A stretch of 64,000 nt of DNA from assembly GCF_033783015.1 (NCBI RefSeq), contig NZ_CP123907.1, positions 930,001-994,000 on the forward strand. Reading direction: 5' to 3'. This DNA is from Corynebacterium sp. 21KM1197. GTDB lineage: Bacteria; Actinomycetota; Actinomycetes; Mycobacteriales; Mycobacteriaceae. This document shows positions 32,414 to 41,217 of the stretch, in pieces; the first letter of the stretch is position 1, and every line of letters starts with the position of its first letter. The notes beneath the pieces are model-generated. The model was not told the DNA's origin. It made no database searches and was given only the letters and a program-made list of their open reading frames with translations. The position numbers and the translations under genes are program-made.

Positions 32414-32444
32414 CTCGACCTTTTCTTTATCCAAGGAGATCATC

Positions 32445-33380
32445 ATGACGAATGCTTATGTTCTGGTCGAGCACCACGGCGCGACCCTCGACCCGATCAC
32501 TGGGGAACTCATCACCGCAGCCCGCGTTTTTGGCGAGGTTACCGCCGTGGTGGTGGGCGGCGAGGTGGACGTCCTGGCCCCGCAGTTGGCGGAGTTGGGC
32601 GCGTACACCGTGGCCGCCGCCCCGCAGGGGGCCCAGCGCCTGCTGCTGGCGGAGGTGCAGGCGGTGCAGTCGCTCGCGTCGGCCGCTCCCGCGCCCATCG
32701 TGGTGGCGGCGAACCCGGCGGGCAACGAGATCGGCGGGCGCTTGGCCGCGCGCCTGGCCTCCGGCTTCCTGCGCGACGTGGTGGGCATTAATGCCGATCG
32801 CACCGCCAATCAGTCCATCTTTGGCGATACCATCCAGGTCAGCGCGGCGGTGGGCGGCACCAGCCCGGTGTACACGCTGCGCCCCGGAGCCATCGAGGCG
32901 GTACCCCAGGCGGCACCGGGCACCGTGACCGCCCTGCCGGAGCTTCCCGCCGGACCCACGGACGTGGAGGTGGTGTCCTTCCAGCCCGCCGAGCGCGGGG
33001 AGCGCCCGGAACTCACCCAGGCCAAGATCGTGGTGGCCGGCGGGCGCGGCGTGGGGGACAAGTTCCCCGAGATCGTGGAGAAGCTTGCCGACGCTCTGGG
33101 CGGTGCCGTGGGAGCCACCCGCGACGCCGTGGATCTGGGCCACTACGAGGCCCAGTATCAGATCGGGCAGACCGGCGTGACCGTGGCCCCCGACCTGTAC
33201 ATCGGCCTGGGTGTTTCCGGTGCCATTCAGCATCTTTCGGGAATGCAGACGGCCAAGAAGATCGTGGTGGTCAATAACGATGAGGACGCGCCGATCTTCC
33301 AGGTGGCCGACCTCGGTGTGGTGGGTGACCTCTTCGAGGTGGTACCGGCTCTGATCGAGGAGATCGCCAAGCGCCGATGA
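32445..33380 (+). CDS. etfA: Electron transfer flavoprotein subunit alpha
   Basis: A 311-aa EtfA/FixB protein. The C-terminal FAD domain includes VVAGGRGVGDKFPEIVEKLADALGGAVGATRDAVD and QIGQTGVTVAPDLYIGLGVSGAIQHLSGM. AAGGAG precedes the ATG. The stop overlaps the next start (ATGA), so the cysteine desulfurase is translationally coupled. Confidence 0.96.
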   Translation: MTNAYVLVEHHGATLDPITGELITAARVFGEVTAVVVGGEVDVLAPQLAELGAYTVAAAPQGAQRLLLAEVQAVQSLASAAPAPIVVAANPAGNEIGGRLAARLASGFLRDVVGINADRTANQSIFGDTIQVSAAVGGTSPVYTLRPGAIEAVPQAAPGTVTALPELPAGPTDVEVVSFQPAERGERPELTQAKIVVAGGRGVGDKFPEIVEKLADALGGAVGATRDAVDLGHYEAQYQIGQTGVTVAPDLYIGLGVSGAIQHLSGMQTAKKIVVVNNDEDAPIFQVADLGVVGDLFEVVPALIEEIAKRR

Positions 33381-34501
33381 GCCACTACTTCGACCACGCC
33401 GCCACCACCCCCATGCGCAGCGAGGCGCAGGAGGCGTGGTTGCGGCACGCGGGGGCGCTCAACCCGGGCGGTCAGTATGCCTCCGGGCGCGCGGCGCGCG
33501 GCGCACTGGAGAGCGCCCGAGAGGAGATCGCGGGGCTGCTGGGCGCCGATCCGGTGGAGGTCATCTTCACTGGCTCGGGCACGGAGGCCGATAACCTGGC
33601 GATCCAGGGGCTATACCGGGCGAGTTCGCTGCCGAGGCTGCTCAGTAGCCCGGTGGAGCACCCGGCGGTGCGCGAGGTGATCGCGCACCTGGCCGCCCAG
33701 GGCGCGGAGGTGGAGTGGTTGCCGGTGGATGCGGGCGGCCACGTGAAGGACCTTGGCCCGGTAGCGCACCCGGCGGCGCTGGTGGCGTGCATGTACGCCA
33801 ATAATGAGACGGGAGCCCTCCAGCCGGTGGAGCCCCTGATCGAGCGGGCGCGGGAGGCGGGCACGCCGGTGCATATCGACGCCGTCCAGGCATTAGGCCA
33901 CCGCGCCATCGACTTCCACGGACTGGGCGCTACCACGCTGGCCGGTAGCGCCCATAAGTTCGGCGGGCCTCGGGGAGTGGGCCTGCTGCTCGCGCGGCGC
34001 TCACCGGCCCCGCAGCCGGTGTTCTTTGGCGGTGGCCAGGAGCGCGGGATACGCCCCGGCACCAACGATGTGGCCGGGGCGGCGGCCACGGCGGCGGCGC
34101 TGCGCGCGGTGCTCGCGGAGCGGGAGGCGGAGGAGGCGCGGTTGCGCGTGCTGCGCGATGACCTGCTGCGCCGCGTGCTCCACGAGATCGACGAGGTGCG
34201 GGTGAACACCGTGGAACCAGCGCTGCCGGGGCACCTGAGCCTCTCCTTTCCCGGGGCCGAGGGCGATAGCCTCATCATGCTGCTGGATTCCCTGGGGATC
34301 GAGGCCGCCACGGGCTCGGCCTGCCACAGTGGGGTCAATCGGGCCTCGGAGGTGCTCCTGGCGATGGGCGTGCCGGAGGGGGAGGCGCGCGGCACGGTGC
34401 GCTTTACCCTGGGGCGCACCACCACCGAGGAGGACGTGGATTATCTGGTGGCGCACCTGCCCGAGGTGGTGCGGCGCGCCCGGCTGGCGGGCATGGCCTA
34501 G
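33377..34501 (+). CDS. Cysteine desulfurase (NifS/IscS class I)
   Basis: A 374-aa PLP enzyme that takes sulfur from cysteine as persulfide. It starts YFDHAATTPMRSEA, carries the PLP lysine in GSAHKFGGPRGVG near residue 195, and the active cysteine in ATGSACHSGVNRASEVL near residue 315. In actinobacteria this copy usually lies close to mnmA and supplies sulfur for 2-thiouridine in tRNA. Here mnmA lies about 6.7 kb further on, with the esterase-to-methyltransferase block between. Confidence 0.93.
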   Translation: MSHYFDHAATTPMRSEAQEAWLRHAGALNPGGQYASGRAARGALESAREEIAGLLGADPVEVIFTGSGTEADNLAIQGLYRASSLPRLLSSPVEHPAVREVIAHLAAQGAEVEWLPVDAGGHVKDLGPVAHPAALVACMYANNETGALQPVEPLIERAREAGTPVHIDAVQALGHRAIDFHGLGATTLAGSAHKFGGPRGVGLLLARRSPAPQPVFFGGGQERGIRPGTNDVAGAAATAAALRAVLAEREAEEARLRVLRDDLLRRVLHEIDEVRVNTVEPALPGHLSLSFPGAEGDSLIMLLDSLGIEAATGSACHSGVNRASEVLLAMGVPEGEARGTVRFTLGRTTTEEDVDYLVAHLPEVVRRARLAGMA

Positions 34502-34581
34502 CGGTGGGCCCCGGAAATAGCCGGGAAGTAAGCGGGAAAGACTCAGGTTGATAGCAGCAACCGGGAGTACAACAAGCAGAT

Positions 34582-35769
34582 ATGAATTGGTTGTGGTCCC
34601 TTTCCCTCACCGGGGTGGTGGCGCAGGCGGTGATCCTCGCTAGTTGGGTTCTGGGCGTGGCCCTGGCGGCCTGGGGGAAGTACCGTCTGCGGGCGGCGGG
34701 GGCGTCGATAGTCCTCGTGGTGGCGGCCTGGTGGGTGCTGGAGATCTGGTGGCGACCCTTCCCGGATCGGGTGGACTGGCGGGTGTATCTGGCGGGGGTG
34801 GGAATAATTTTTAGCCTCATGTGCCTGATGCAGCGCCGCAAGGTGGTTATTATTTCTGTAGTACTTACTACTTTTGCCACCCTGGGGACGCTCAATCTGG
34901 TGTTCCAGGAGTACCCCACGGTGCGCTCCTTCGATCCGAAGCCGGTGGCGGTGTCCATGTCCTATGCGCAATTTCAGCACACCCAGCGGCCACCGCGGCT
35001 TGATGGCCGCGAGGTGGGCGCGCTGGTCACCGTGGATATTCCTGGTTCGGGCTTTCGGCCCCGCCCCGCGGTGGCCTATGTGCCCCCGGTCTACTGGAGC
35101 GGGGAGATCCTGCCGGTGATGGTGCTCATGGCCGGTAATCCCGGCAGCCCCGATCAGTGGTTCCACAACGGGGAGGCGGCGCAGACCGCCGACGAGTACC
35201 AGGCCACGCACGGGGGCGCGGGGCCGATCGTGGTGAGCGTGGATGCCACCGGCTCCTTCACCGGCAATCCGCTGTGCGTGGACGGCCCGGAACAGCAGGT
35301 GATGACGTATCTGAGTCGGGACGTCCCGGAGGGGATCCATCGGTTATTCCGCGTAGTGGAGGATCGGGCGCGCTGGGTGATCGGAGGACTGAGTTATGGC
35401 GGAACGTGCGCCTTGCAGGTGGTGACCTCCCACCCGGAATCCTATGGCACCTTCCTTGACTTCTCCGGGCAGGCCGAGCCCACGGTGGGCGATCACGGGC
35501 AGACGGTGGCGCGCTTCTTCGGCGGAAGCGAGGAGGCCTTTGCCGCACACAATCCCGCCGATCTCCTGGCCACCCGCTCCTATCCGAACACGCGGGGGCG
35601 CTTTGTGGCCGGGGAGCGGGATAAGGATTCCGTGGCGGCGCTGACGCACCTCAATGAGCTGGCTCGCGCGGCGGGCATGGAGACGAGCATGGATACGGTG
35701 CCGGGCGGGCATTCCTTCGAGGTCTGGCGGGTGGCCCTGGCCGAGACGTTTGAATGGGCGGTGCAATGA
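34582..35769 (+). CDS. Membrane-anchored alpha/beta-hydrolase esterase
   Basis: A 395-aa protein. Three to four membrane helices fill the first 110 residues. The rest is an esterase-D-like fold with nucleophile GLSYGGTCAL (Ser about 271) and a C-terminal His in VPGGHSFEVW (about 377). It resembles the extracytoplasmic esterases, distantly related to mycolyltransferases, found in operons with aminoacyl-phospholipid synthases. Its stop overlaps the next gene by ATGA. Inference: it hydrolyses the aminoacyl lipid made by its partner. Ribosome binding site is weak. Confidence 0.8.
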   Translation: MNWLWSLSLTGVVAQAVILASWVLGVALAAWGKYRLRAAGASIVLVVAAWWVLEIWWRPFPDRVDWRVYLAGVGIIFSLMCLMQRRKVVIISVVLTTFATLGTLNLVFQEYPTVRSFDPKPVAVSMSYAQFQHTQRPPRLDGREVGALVTVDIPGSGFRPRPAVAYVPPVYWSGEILPVMVLMAGNPGSPDQWFHNGEAAQTADEYQATHGGAGPIVVSVDATGSFTGNPLCVDGPEQQVMTYLSRDVPEGIHRLFRVVEDRARWVIGGLSYGGTCALQVVTSHPESYGTFLDFSGQAEPTVGDHGQTVARFFGGSEEAFAAHNPADLLATRSYPNTRGRFVAGERDKDSVAALTHLNELARAAGMETSMDTVPGGHSFEVWRVALAETFEWAVQ

Positions 35770-38195
35770 GTACCACGCATACCACGCAATCCCCACGGAG
35801 CCTCCTTAGTCGAGCGGCGGCGGTGCGCCGCGTGCCCTTTTCCCTGAGCGCCCTCATCGTCATGTGGGTTTTACACTGGGCGGTGTCCCGGCACTCCCTC
35901 GCCCTGAGCATGGACTATGCGGCGGATCGTTGGCACCTGCTGAGCGCGGGGCTGACCTCGGGCTCGCGGGTGGGGTTGATCTTCGCCTCACTGGCGGTGA
36001 TCGCCATGATTATTCCGGCGGAGCGCACCCTGGGTACGGCCCGCACGATGGCGGTGGCGGCGGTGACGCACCTGTGCTCGACGGCGGCAGGGCTGCTCGC
36101 GGTGCGCCTGGTGGCGGAGACGGGCTTCCACCGCTGGGGGAGCGATCTCCTGCATGCCTCCTTTCTCTCCCCGGTGTCCTGGCTCTTTGGCACGGCGGCC
36201 TACGCCAGCACGGCCATGCCGCTGCTGTGGCGGCGTCGATTAGCGGTGTGGCTGGTGGCGCTGTGCAGCACCCTGGTGCTGTTTTCCGGGAGCGTGTCCG
36301 ACGTGGTGGGCCTGGTGAGCGCGCTCCTAGGCCTGGTGGCGGGCACGGTGCGGCACGGCCGCCCGCGCCTGCGCGTGGGGTCGGTGCAGGAGGCCCGGGT
36401 GCTGGTGAGCACCTTCTTGGCGGCGGTGTCCTTTGGACCGTTGGTGGCTAGCACGCACCCGGGGTCGGGGAGTCCCCTGGCCTTTGTGGGCGCGCTGACC
36501 TGGCTGCCTGCGCGCCGAAGTTATGAGGCGGCGCTGGTGTGCCAGGGGAACGTGGGCACGCAGCGGTGCCACGAGGCGGTGCTGCTGGCCCAGCAGTCCG
36601 GGGTGGAGCCCTCGGTGGCTAATCTCATGCCCCTGGTGCTGAATCTGGTGATCATCGCGGGGCTGCTCAAGGGACGCCGCGCCGCCTGGTGGCTGGCGCT
36701 GGTGGCGCAGTCGATGGTGGTGGTGGCGCTGTGCGCGCAGGTGTGGGCCAACTATCGCGCGGAATCCGTGGCGGTGCTGGCCTGGTATGCGCTGCCCATG
36801 GCGCTGCCGTGGCTGGGTGGAATCGTCCTGTTGCTGGGAACCCGCAGGCACTTCCAGGTCACCATCGCCGCGCGGAATATCCGGCGGTGCCTGGGAGTGA
36901 TCGCCGCTGCCCTGGCGCTGACCTCGGTGGCGTGGTTGCTGGGGGCCTCCCTGATGGGTGTCTCCTGGCCGGTGGTGTTGCGGGAGTGGCCGTTGCGGTA
37001 TCTTCCACCCTCGCTGGCTCCGCTGTTTCCCATGAGTCTGGTGCCCGAGCACCCGGCGGCCTGGGTGCTGTACTCCTGGCTGGGCGCCATATTTAACCTG
37101 GTCGCGGCGCTCGCGCTGTATCGGCTGCTGATGAGCGTGCCGGACGAGCACGCGGAGGAGGAACGCGCCCGGGCGCGCGGCCTGCTGCGGCATGGCGATC
37201 ACCTCCAGGCGATGACGCTGTGGGAGGGTAATCGCTATTGGTTTGGGGAGCACGAGGGGGTAGCCGGATACGTGGCGTATCGGGTGCGCCGGGGCATAGC
37301 GGTGACCGTGGGGGAGCCGGTGGGGACCCCGGGCCTGGCGGCGGGCTTCGAGGCCTTTGCCGCCAGCCAGGGGTGGACGGTGGCCTGGTATTCCGTGCGT
37401 GAGGGTTTTGCCGATACCCTCCCCGGCTATCAGCGGATTCACGTGGCCGAGGAGTCGGTGCTGAGCACCGAGAAGGTGGAGTTTAGGGGAAAGAAGTTCC
37501 AAAACGTGCGCACCGCCCGTAACCGCGCGGAGAAAGAGGGGATCACGGCCCGGTGGACCACCTGGGCGGAGGCGGACGTGGTGCTGCGCCAGCGCATCGT
37601 GGAACTATCCGAGGAGTGGCTGGCGGATAAGCCGCTGCCGGAGATGGGTTTTACCCTGGGCACCATCACCGAGCTGGGGGCGCCCGGCACGCGGCTGCTG
37701 GTGGTGGAGGGGGAATCCGGGCACCTGCACGCGGTGACCAGCTGGCTCCCCGTGTACGAGCACGGCGCGCTGGTGGGGCTGACACTGGATTTCATGCGGC
37801 GCGATACCGGGGGCTTTAAATCCGCCATGGAGTTCGCGCTCTCGCAGGCGCTTCTCGACGCCGCCGCCGAGGGCCTCAAGTGGGTTTCCCTCTCCGGCGC
37901 GCCGCTGGCGCGCAGCACCCCGGCGGAGGGTTTTGTGGATCAGGCCCTCGACCGAGTGGGGGCCTCGATGGAGCCCTTTTATGGCTTCCGCTCGTTGGCG
38001 GCTTCCAAGTATAAGTTCCACCCCGAGTACCACCCCTGGTATGTGGCCTGCCGCGATGAGTTGGCGCTGCCCAAGGTGGCCCTGGCGGTCTCGCAGTGTT
38101 ACCTGCCCCAGCTCAGGGCCACGGAGGCCGCCCGGCTGCTGCGCGTATGGCTTAGCGCTGCACTGGTTCGCGGCGGCCGAGGCGAATCTTCTTGA
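35766..38195 (+). CDS. Aminoacyl-lipid synthase-like protein (MprF/DUF2156 family)
   Basis: An 809-aa protein. About ten membrane segments occupy residues 1-470, the first part rhomboid-like. The soluble C-terminal half is the DUF2156 catalytic domain of phosphatidylglycerol lysyl/alanyltransferases, with VAYRVRRGIAVTVGEPVG, FRGKKFQNVRTARNRAEKEG and LTLDFMRRDTGGFKSAMEFA. Such enzymes transfer an amino acid from aminoacyl-tRNA to phosphatidylglycerol or diacylglycerol and alter surface charge and peptide resistance. Which amino acid is used cannot be seen. The 3' end overlaps the convergent PTS gene by 44 bp. Confidence 0.85.
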   Translation: MSTTHTTQSPRSLLSRAAAVRRVPFSLSALIVMWVLHWAVSRHSLALSMDYAADRWHLLSAGLTSGSRVGLIFASLAVIAMIIPAERTLGTARTMAVAAVTHLCSTAAGLLAVRLVAETGFHRWGSDLLHASFLSPVSWLFGTAAYASTAMPLLWRRRLAVWLVALCSTLVLFSGSVSDVVGLVSALLGLVAGTVRHGRPRLRVGSVQEARVLVSTFLAAVSFGPLVASTHPGSGSPLAFVGALTWLPARRSYEAALVCQGNVGTQRCHEAVLLAQQSGVEPSVANLMPLVLNLVIIAGLLKGRRAAWWLALVAQSMVVVALCAQVWANYRAESVAVLAWYALPMALPWLGGIVLLLGTRRHFQVTIAARNIRRCLGVIAAALALTSVAWLLGASLMGVSWPVVLREWPLRYLPPSLAPLFPMSLVPEHPAAWVLYSWLGAIFNLVAALALYRLLMSVPDEHAEEERARARGLLRHGDHLQAMTLWEGNRYWFGEHEGVAGYVAYRVRRGIAVTVGEPVGTPGLAAGFEAFAASQGWTVAWYSVREGFADTLPGYQRIHVAEESVLSTEKVEFRGKKFQNVRTARNRAEKEGITARWTTWAEADVVLRQRIVELSEEWLADKPLPEMGFTLGTITELGAPGTRLLVVEGESGHLHAVTSWLPVYEHGALVGLTLDFMRRDTGGFKSAMEFALSQALLDAAAEGLKWVSLSGAPLARSTPAEGFVDQALDRVGASMEPFYGFRSLAASKYKFHPEYHPWYVACRDELALPKVALAVSQCYLPQLRATEAARLLRVWLSAALVRGGRGESS

Positions 38196-40173
38196 CCTCG
38201 CGGGCATTTTCCACGTCGGAGTCGTTAAAGCCAAAGAGATAGGTGAGCACAAAGGCCACCGCGGCGGCCGTGCCCGAGGCGATCCAGAATCCCCAGAAGC
38301 TAAAGTCCAGACCTTCGGGGTTAATAAAGGAGGTAAAGCCGATGAGGGAGCCGGTGAAACCCCACATGTTCACATTGAACAACCCGGTGAGCAGGCCGCC
38401 GCAGGCACCACCAATGGAGGCCATGAGGAAGATGCGGCCGTACTTGAGGTTCACGCCGTACATGGCGGGCTCGGTGATCCCGCAGAAGGCTGCGATGGCG
38501 GCGGAGCCGGAGAGTTCCTTGACCTTCATCACGCGGGACTTCACAAATACCGCCAGCACCGCGCCGCCCTGGGCCACCATCGTGGCGGAGATGATGGCAT
38601 TGAGCGGGGACTGCCCGGTCAGGGCGATGTCCTGGGCCACCAGCGGGATCACGGCCCAGTGCAGGCCAAAGATCACCAGGGTCTGATACAGGCCGCCAAT
38701 GAACAGCCCGGAGATGGAGGGGGAGAGATCATAAAGCCCCTGGATACCGTTGGCGATGCCGGTGGAGAGGAAGGTCACGGCGGGGCCGAGGATCAGCAGA
38801 ATGGTCAGGGAGACCACCACCACTTCCACCAGGGGGAGGAAGATCATGCGCACGGTGGCCGGAATCATCTTCTTCAACCAGGGCTCGATCAGGGAGGCCA
38901 GCCAGGCGGCCACGATGATGGGGAAGATGCTGTAGCTATAGCTGGCCATGTGATATGGCAGCCCGAAGAAGTCCGCGTTGAGGGACATACCCAGAATACT
39001 GCTGGAGCCCTCCTTGCCGGAGAGTTCCACGATCTGCGGGTAGGTGAGCACCCCACCCACGATGGCCACGATGATGGGGTCCGCCCCCAGCCGCTTGGCG
39101 GCAGTAAAGCCCACGAAGATGGGCAGGAAGAAGAACACCGCGTCGCTGAGTGCGTTGATGAGCAGGTAGGTGTCCGAGGTGGTGGTCACCAGATCAAAGG
39201 TGGTGAGCAGGGAGAGGATTCCCTTGATGATGCCCGAGGCCGCCAGCAGGCCGATCACCGGGATCATGGAGCCGGTGATCACCCCGATGAGGGAAGAGAA
39301 ACCGCGACCAATCCAGCCCAGCGCGGTGGTAGGGCGGGGTTGCTCCTCACCGGCCCCCACCGCCACCTCGCCGCCGGCTGCCCGATCGCCCAGCACGCCA
39401 ATGACCTCCTCGTACACGTCCTCCACGCCGGGGCCGATCACGATCTGGTATTGGCCCCCGGCGCGGATCACGTCGATCACACCGCTCAGTTCGCGCACGG
39501 CGTCATCTTGGGGGACGTCGTTGTTGTGCAGGTAGAAGCGCAGGCGGGTGATGCAGTGGGTGACGCTGCGGATATTTTCCGCGCCGCCCACCGCGGCCAC
39601 CAGGGCCTCGGCACCCTGGGCCTCGGGGCCCTGCGGGGCGGGGTCGGTGGCGGGCTTGACGGCGGGGTCGGCGGGCCGAGCGGCGGCGCTAGAAAGCGGC
39701 TGCGCCACCTCCTCGGCGGCCCGGGCGGCTCCCGTGCGCACGCGCACCCCGGAGGTGGCGGCGGCGGAGTTGGTCACGGCCACGATGGTGCAGGTGGACT
39801 TCCCGGCCTCGGTGATGGCGGCGGCATCCATGCTGCCCAGGGCCTCACCCCGGGTGATCTCCTGGCCCTTGGTTACCTGGATCTCAAAGGGATCGCCGCC
39901 CAGCTCCACGGTGTCAATGCCCAGGTGAATGAGCACCTCCAACCCCTCAGGGGTGCGGATTCCCAGGGCGTGTTTGGTTTTGGCGATCATGGTGATGGTG
40001 CCGGATACGGGGGCGTACACCACCCCTCCGGGGGTATCGGTGATACCGAACCCCTCGCCCAGGTTGCCCTTGGCAAAGACCGGGTCCGGCACCTGGCTCA
40101 TGGGAATGATCGTGCCGGAAAGCGGCGCGAGCAGGGGCGGGAAGTCCGCGCCCGAGTGATCTTTGGTGTGCAT
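38152..40173 (-). CDS. PTS beta-glucoside-type permease, domain order IIA-IIB-IIC
   Basis: A 673-aa fused sugar phosphotransferase permease. An N-terminal IIA domain has the paired histidines (KHA and EVLIHLGIDTV, His 83), a Pro/Ala-rich linker follows, then a IIB domain with phospho-acceptor Cys 207 in SVTHCITRLRF, and finally a membrane IIC domain from about residue 290 (GSMIPVIGLLAASGIIKG, CGITEPAMYGVNL). Family resemblance is to beta-glucoside/sucrose/trehalose permeases. Most of these are IIB-IIC-IIA, so the order is unusual. ATG 40173 is chosen because GAGGAG precedes it; the GTG at 40188 lies upstream of that site. No antiterminator or hydrolase gene is adjacent. Confidence 0.92.
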   Translation of the reverse strand: MHTKDHSGADFPPLLAPLSGTIIPMSQVPDPVFAKGNLGEGFGITDTPGGVVYAPVSGTITMIAKTKHALGIRTPEGLEVLIHLGIDTVELGGDPFEIQVTKGQEITRGEALGSMDAAAITEAGKSTCTIVAVTNSAAATSGVRVRTGAARAAEEVAQPLSSAAARPADPAVKPATDPAPQGPEAQGAEALVAAVGGAENIRSVTHCITRLRFYLHNNDVPQDDAVRELSGVIDVIRAGGQYQIVIGPGVEDVYEEVIGVLGDRAAGGEVAVGAGEEQPRPTTALGWIGRGFSSLIGVITGSMIPVIGLLAASGIIKGILSLLTTFDLVTTTSDTYLLINALSDAVFFFLPIFVGFTAAKRLGADPIIVAIVGGVLTYPQIVELSGKEGSSSILGMSLNADFFGLPYHMASYSYSIFPIIVAAWLASLIEPWLKKMIPATVRMIFLPLVEVVVVSLTILLILGPAVTFLSTGIANGIQGLYDLSPSISGLFIGGLYQTLVIFGLHWAVIPLVAQDIALTGQSPLNAIISATMVAQGGAVLAVFVKSRVMKVKELSGSAAIAAFCGITEPAMYGVNLKYGRIFLMASIGGACGGLLTGLFNVNMWGFTGSLIGFTSFINPEGLDFSFWGFWIASGTAAAVAFVLTYLFGFNDSDVENAREVKKIRLGRREPVQR

Positions 40174-40186
40174 GGAGAAGCTCCTC

Positions 40187-40225
40187 ACAGGCGGATAATC
40201 TTCGGTTCAGATTAACACCGCCTGT
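40187..40225 (-). promoter_or_regulatory. Long two-part inverted repeat upstream of the PTS gene
   Basis: Outer arms ACAGGCGG and CCGCCTGT (40187-40194 and 40218-40225) and inner arms TAATCT and AGATTA (40196-40201 and 40209-40214) can form a 14-bp interrupted stem. It ends just before the ribosome binding site. TAATCT on the minus strand could also be the -10 box. It could be a protein operator or an RNA antiterminator-like element. Confidence 0.55.
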
Positions 40226-40246
40226 CCGTTTTCCCCGTGGGCCTCC

Positions 40247-41080
40247 TCACCCGTGGGGGTGATCGCGGCGGGGCCGGATACCGGAGGCTAGGGCGGTGGT
40301 CCAGGAGCGATCGCGCGACTGCGCGGGCGCGGCCCCACCCAGGAGGTGGCGGTGCAGGCCAGCGCGGTCGGGAGTCTCCGCGTGGCTGGCGGTGAGAATG
40401 ATGTTCCCGTAGCGCTTTCCCTTGAGCATGGGCGGGTCCGCGATGGCCTCCACGTGGGCAAAGACCTCCTTAAGCCCCGCGATCTCGGCGCGCGCCTCTG
40501 CGAGGTCGGCCCGCGTGCCGCAGTTGAGCACCAGTAGCCCTTGGGGCGAGAGCGCCTGGGAGCAGCGCTGATAGAACTCCACCGTGCTCAGCGGGCGCGG
40601 GGTGGTGGTGCCGGAAAAGACGTCGCGGATGAGAATATCGCGGGAGTCCTGAACAAAGCTATCGGTGACGGCCCTGGCCTCGCCCACGCGAATCTTCACG
40701 GTGGGGGAACGTGGAATGTCGAACCACTGGCGCACATACGTAGCCAGGGCGCTATCAATCTCCACCACCGTGTTGCGGGAGCGCGGGTAGACGGCCGCGA
40801 AGTACCGCGCCAGGGTGCAGGCCCCGCCGCCGAGGTGGGTGATTCGCAGGCGCTGCGGGTCAAGGCGGTGTTCCACCGCGTGCTCGATCGCGGCGGCGGC
40901 CCAGCGCATGTAATCAAAGGAGAGCAGGCGCGGATTCCCCAGGGCGATGTGGCTGGAAATGGCGCCATTGACCAGGAGCGTCCAGGAATCCTGAGCGCCC
41001 TGATCGCGCTCCAGGGTGGCGGTGCCGGTGCTGATCTCGTAGGTGCCCGCCTGCGGGGCGGGATGGTGCTGGCGGGCCAT
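40247..41080 (-). CDS. Spermidine synthase-like SAM-binding protein
   Basis: A 277-aa protein with the spermidine synthase fold: ITHLGGGACTLARYFAAVYPRSRNTVVEID is the nucleotide-binding loop and acidic residue. DVFSGTTTPRPLSTVEFYQRCSQALSPQGLLVLN follows. Many actinobacterial members lack polyamine synthase function and are of unknown role. TAAGAT (41088-41093, minus strand) ends 7 nt before ATG 41080, so that start is preferred over ATG 41089 and the mRNA is probably leaderless. Confidence 0.78.
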   Translation of the reverse strand: MARQHHPAPQAGTYEISTGTATLERDQGAQDSWTLLVNGAISSHIALGNPRLLSFDYMRWAAAAIEHAVEHRLDPQRLRITHLGGGACTLARYFAAVYPRSRNTVVEIDSALATYVRQWFDIPRSPTVKIRVGEARAVTDSFVQDSRDILIRDVFSGTTTPRPLSTVEFYQRCSQALSPQGLLVLNCGTRADLAEARAEIAGLKEVFAHVEAIADPPMLKGKRYGNIILTASHAETPDRAGLHRHLLGGAAPAQSRDRSWTTALASGIRPRRDHPHG

Positions 41081-41171
41081 GCGGATCATCTTAGGCGGTG
41101 GCGTACACTGGCCCCGGATTAGGCTGTGCCCCCGCTGCGGCGCGCCGGATTGCCGGACGCCCCCGTGGCGG

Positions 41172-41182
41172 CGTCGATAAGC
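41172..41182 (+). repeat. CGTCGATAAGC motif copy (intergenic)
   Basis: One of six exact copies, 36 bp upstream of the mnmA start and preceded by GG like three other copies. Confidence 0.6.
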
Positions 41183-41217
41183 GGGGTAGGAATGGATAAA
41201 GAAAGGGGCACGGGGAT

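Noticed and set aside
40187..40225. Classical RAT antiterminator for the PTS gene
   Set aside because: Primary sequence does not match the RAT consensus, no terminator follows in the leader and no LicT-type gene is adjacent.
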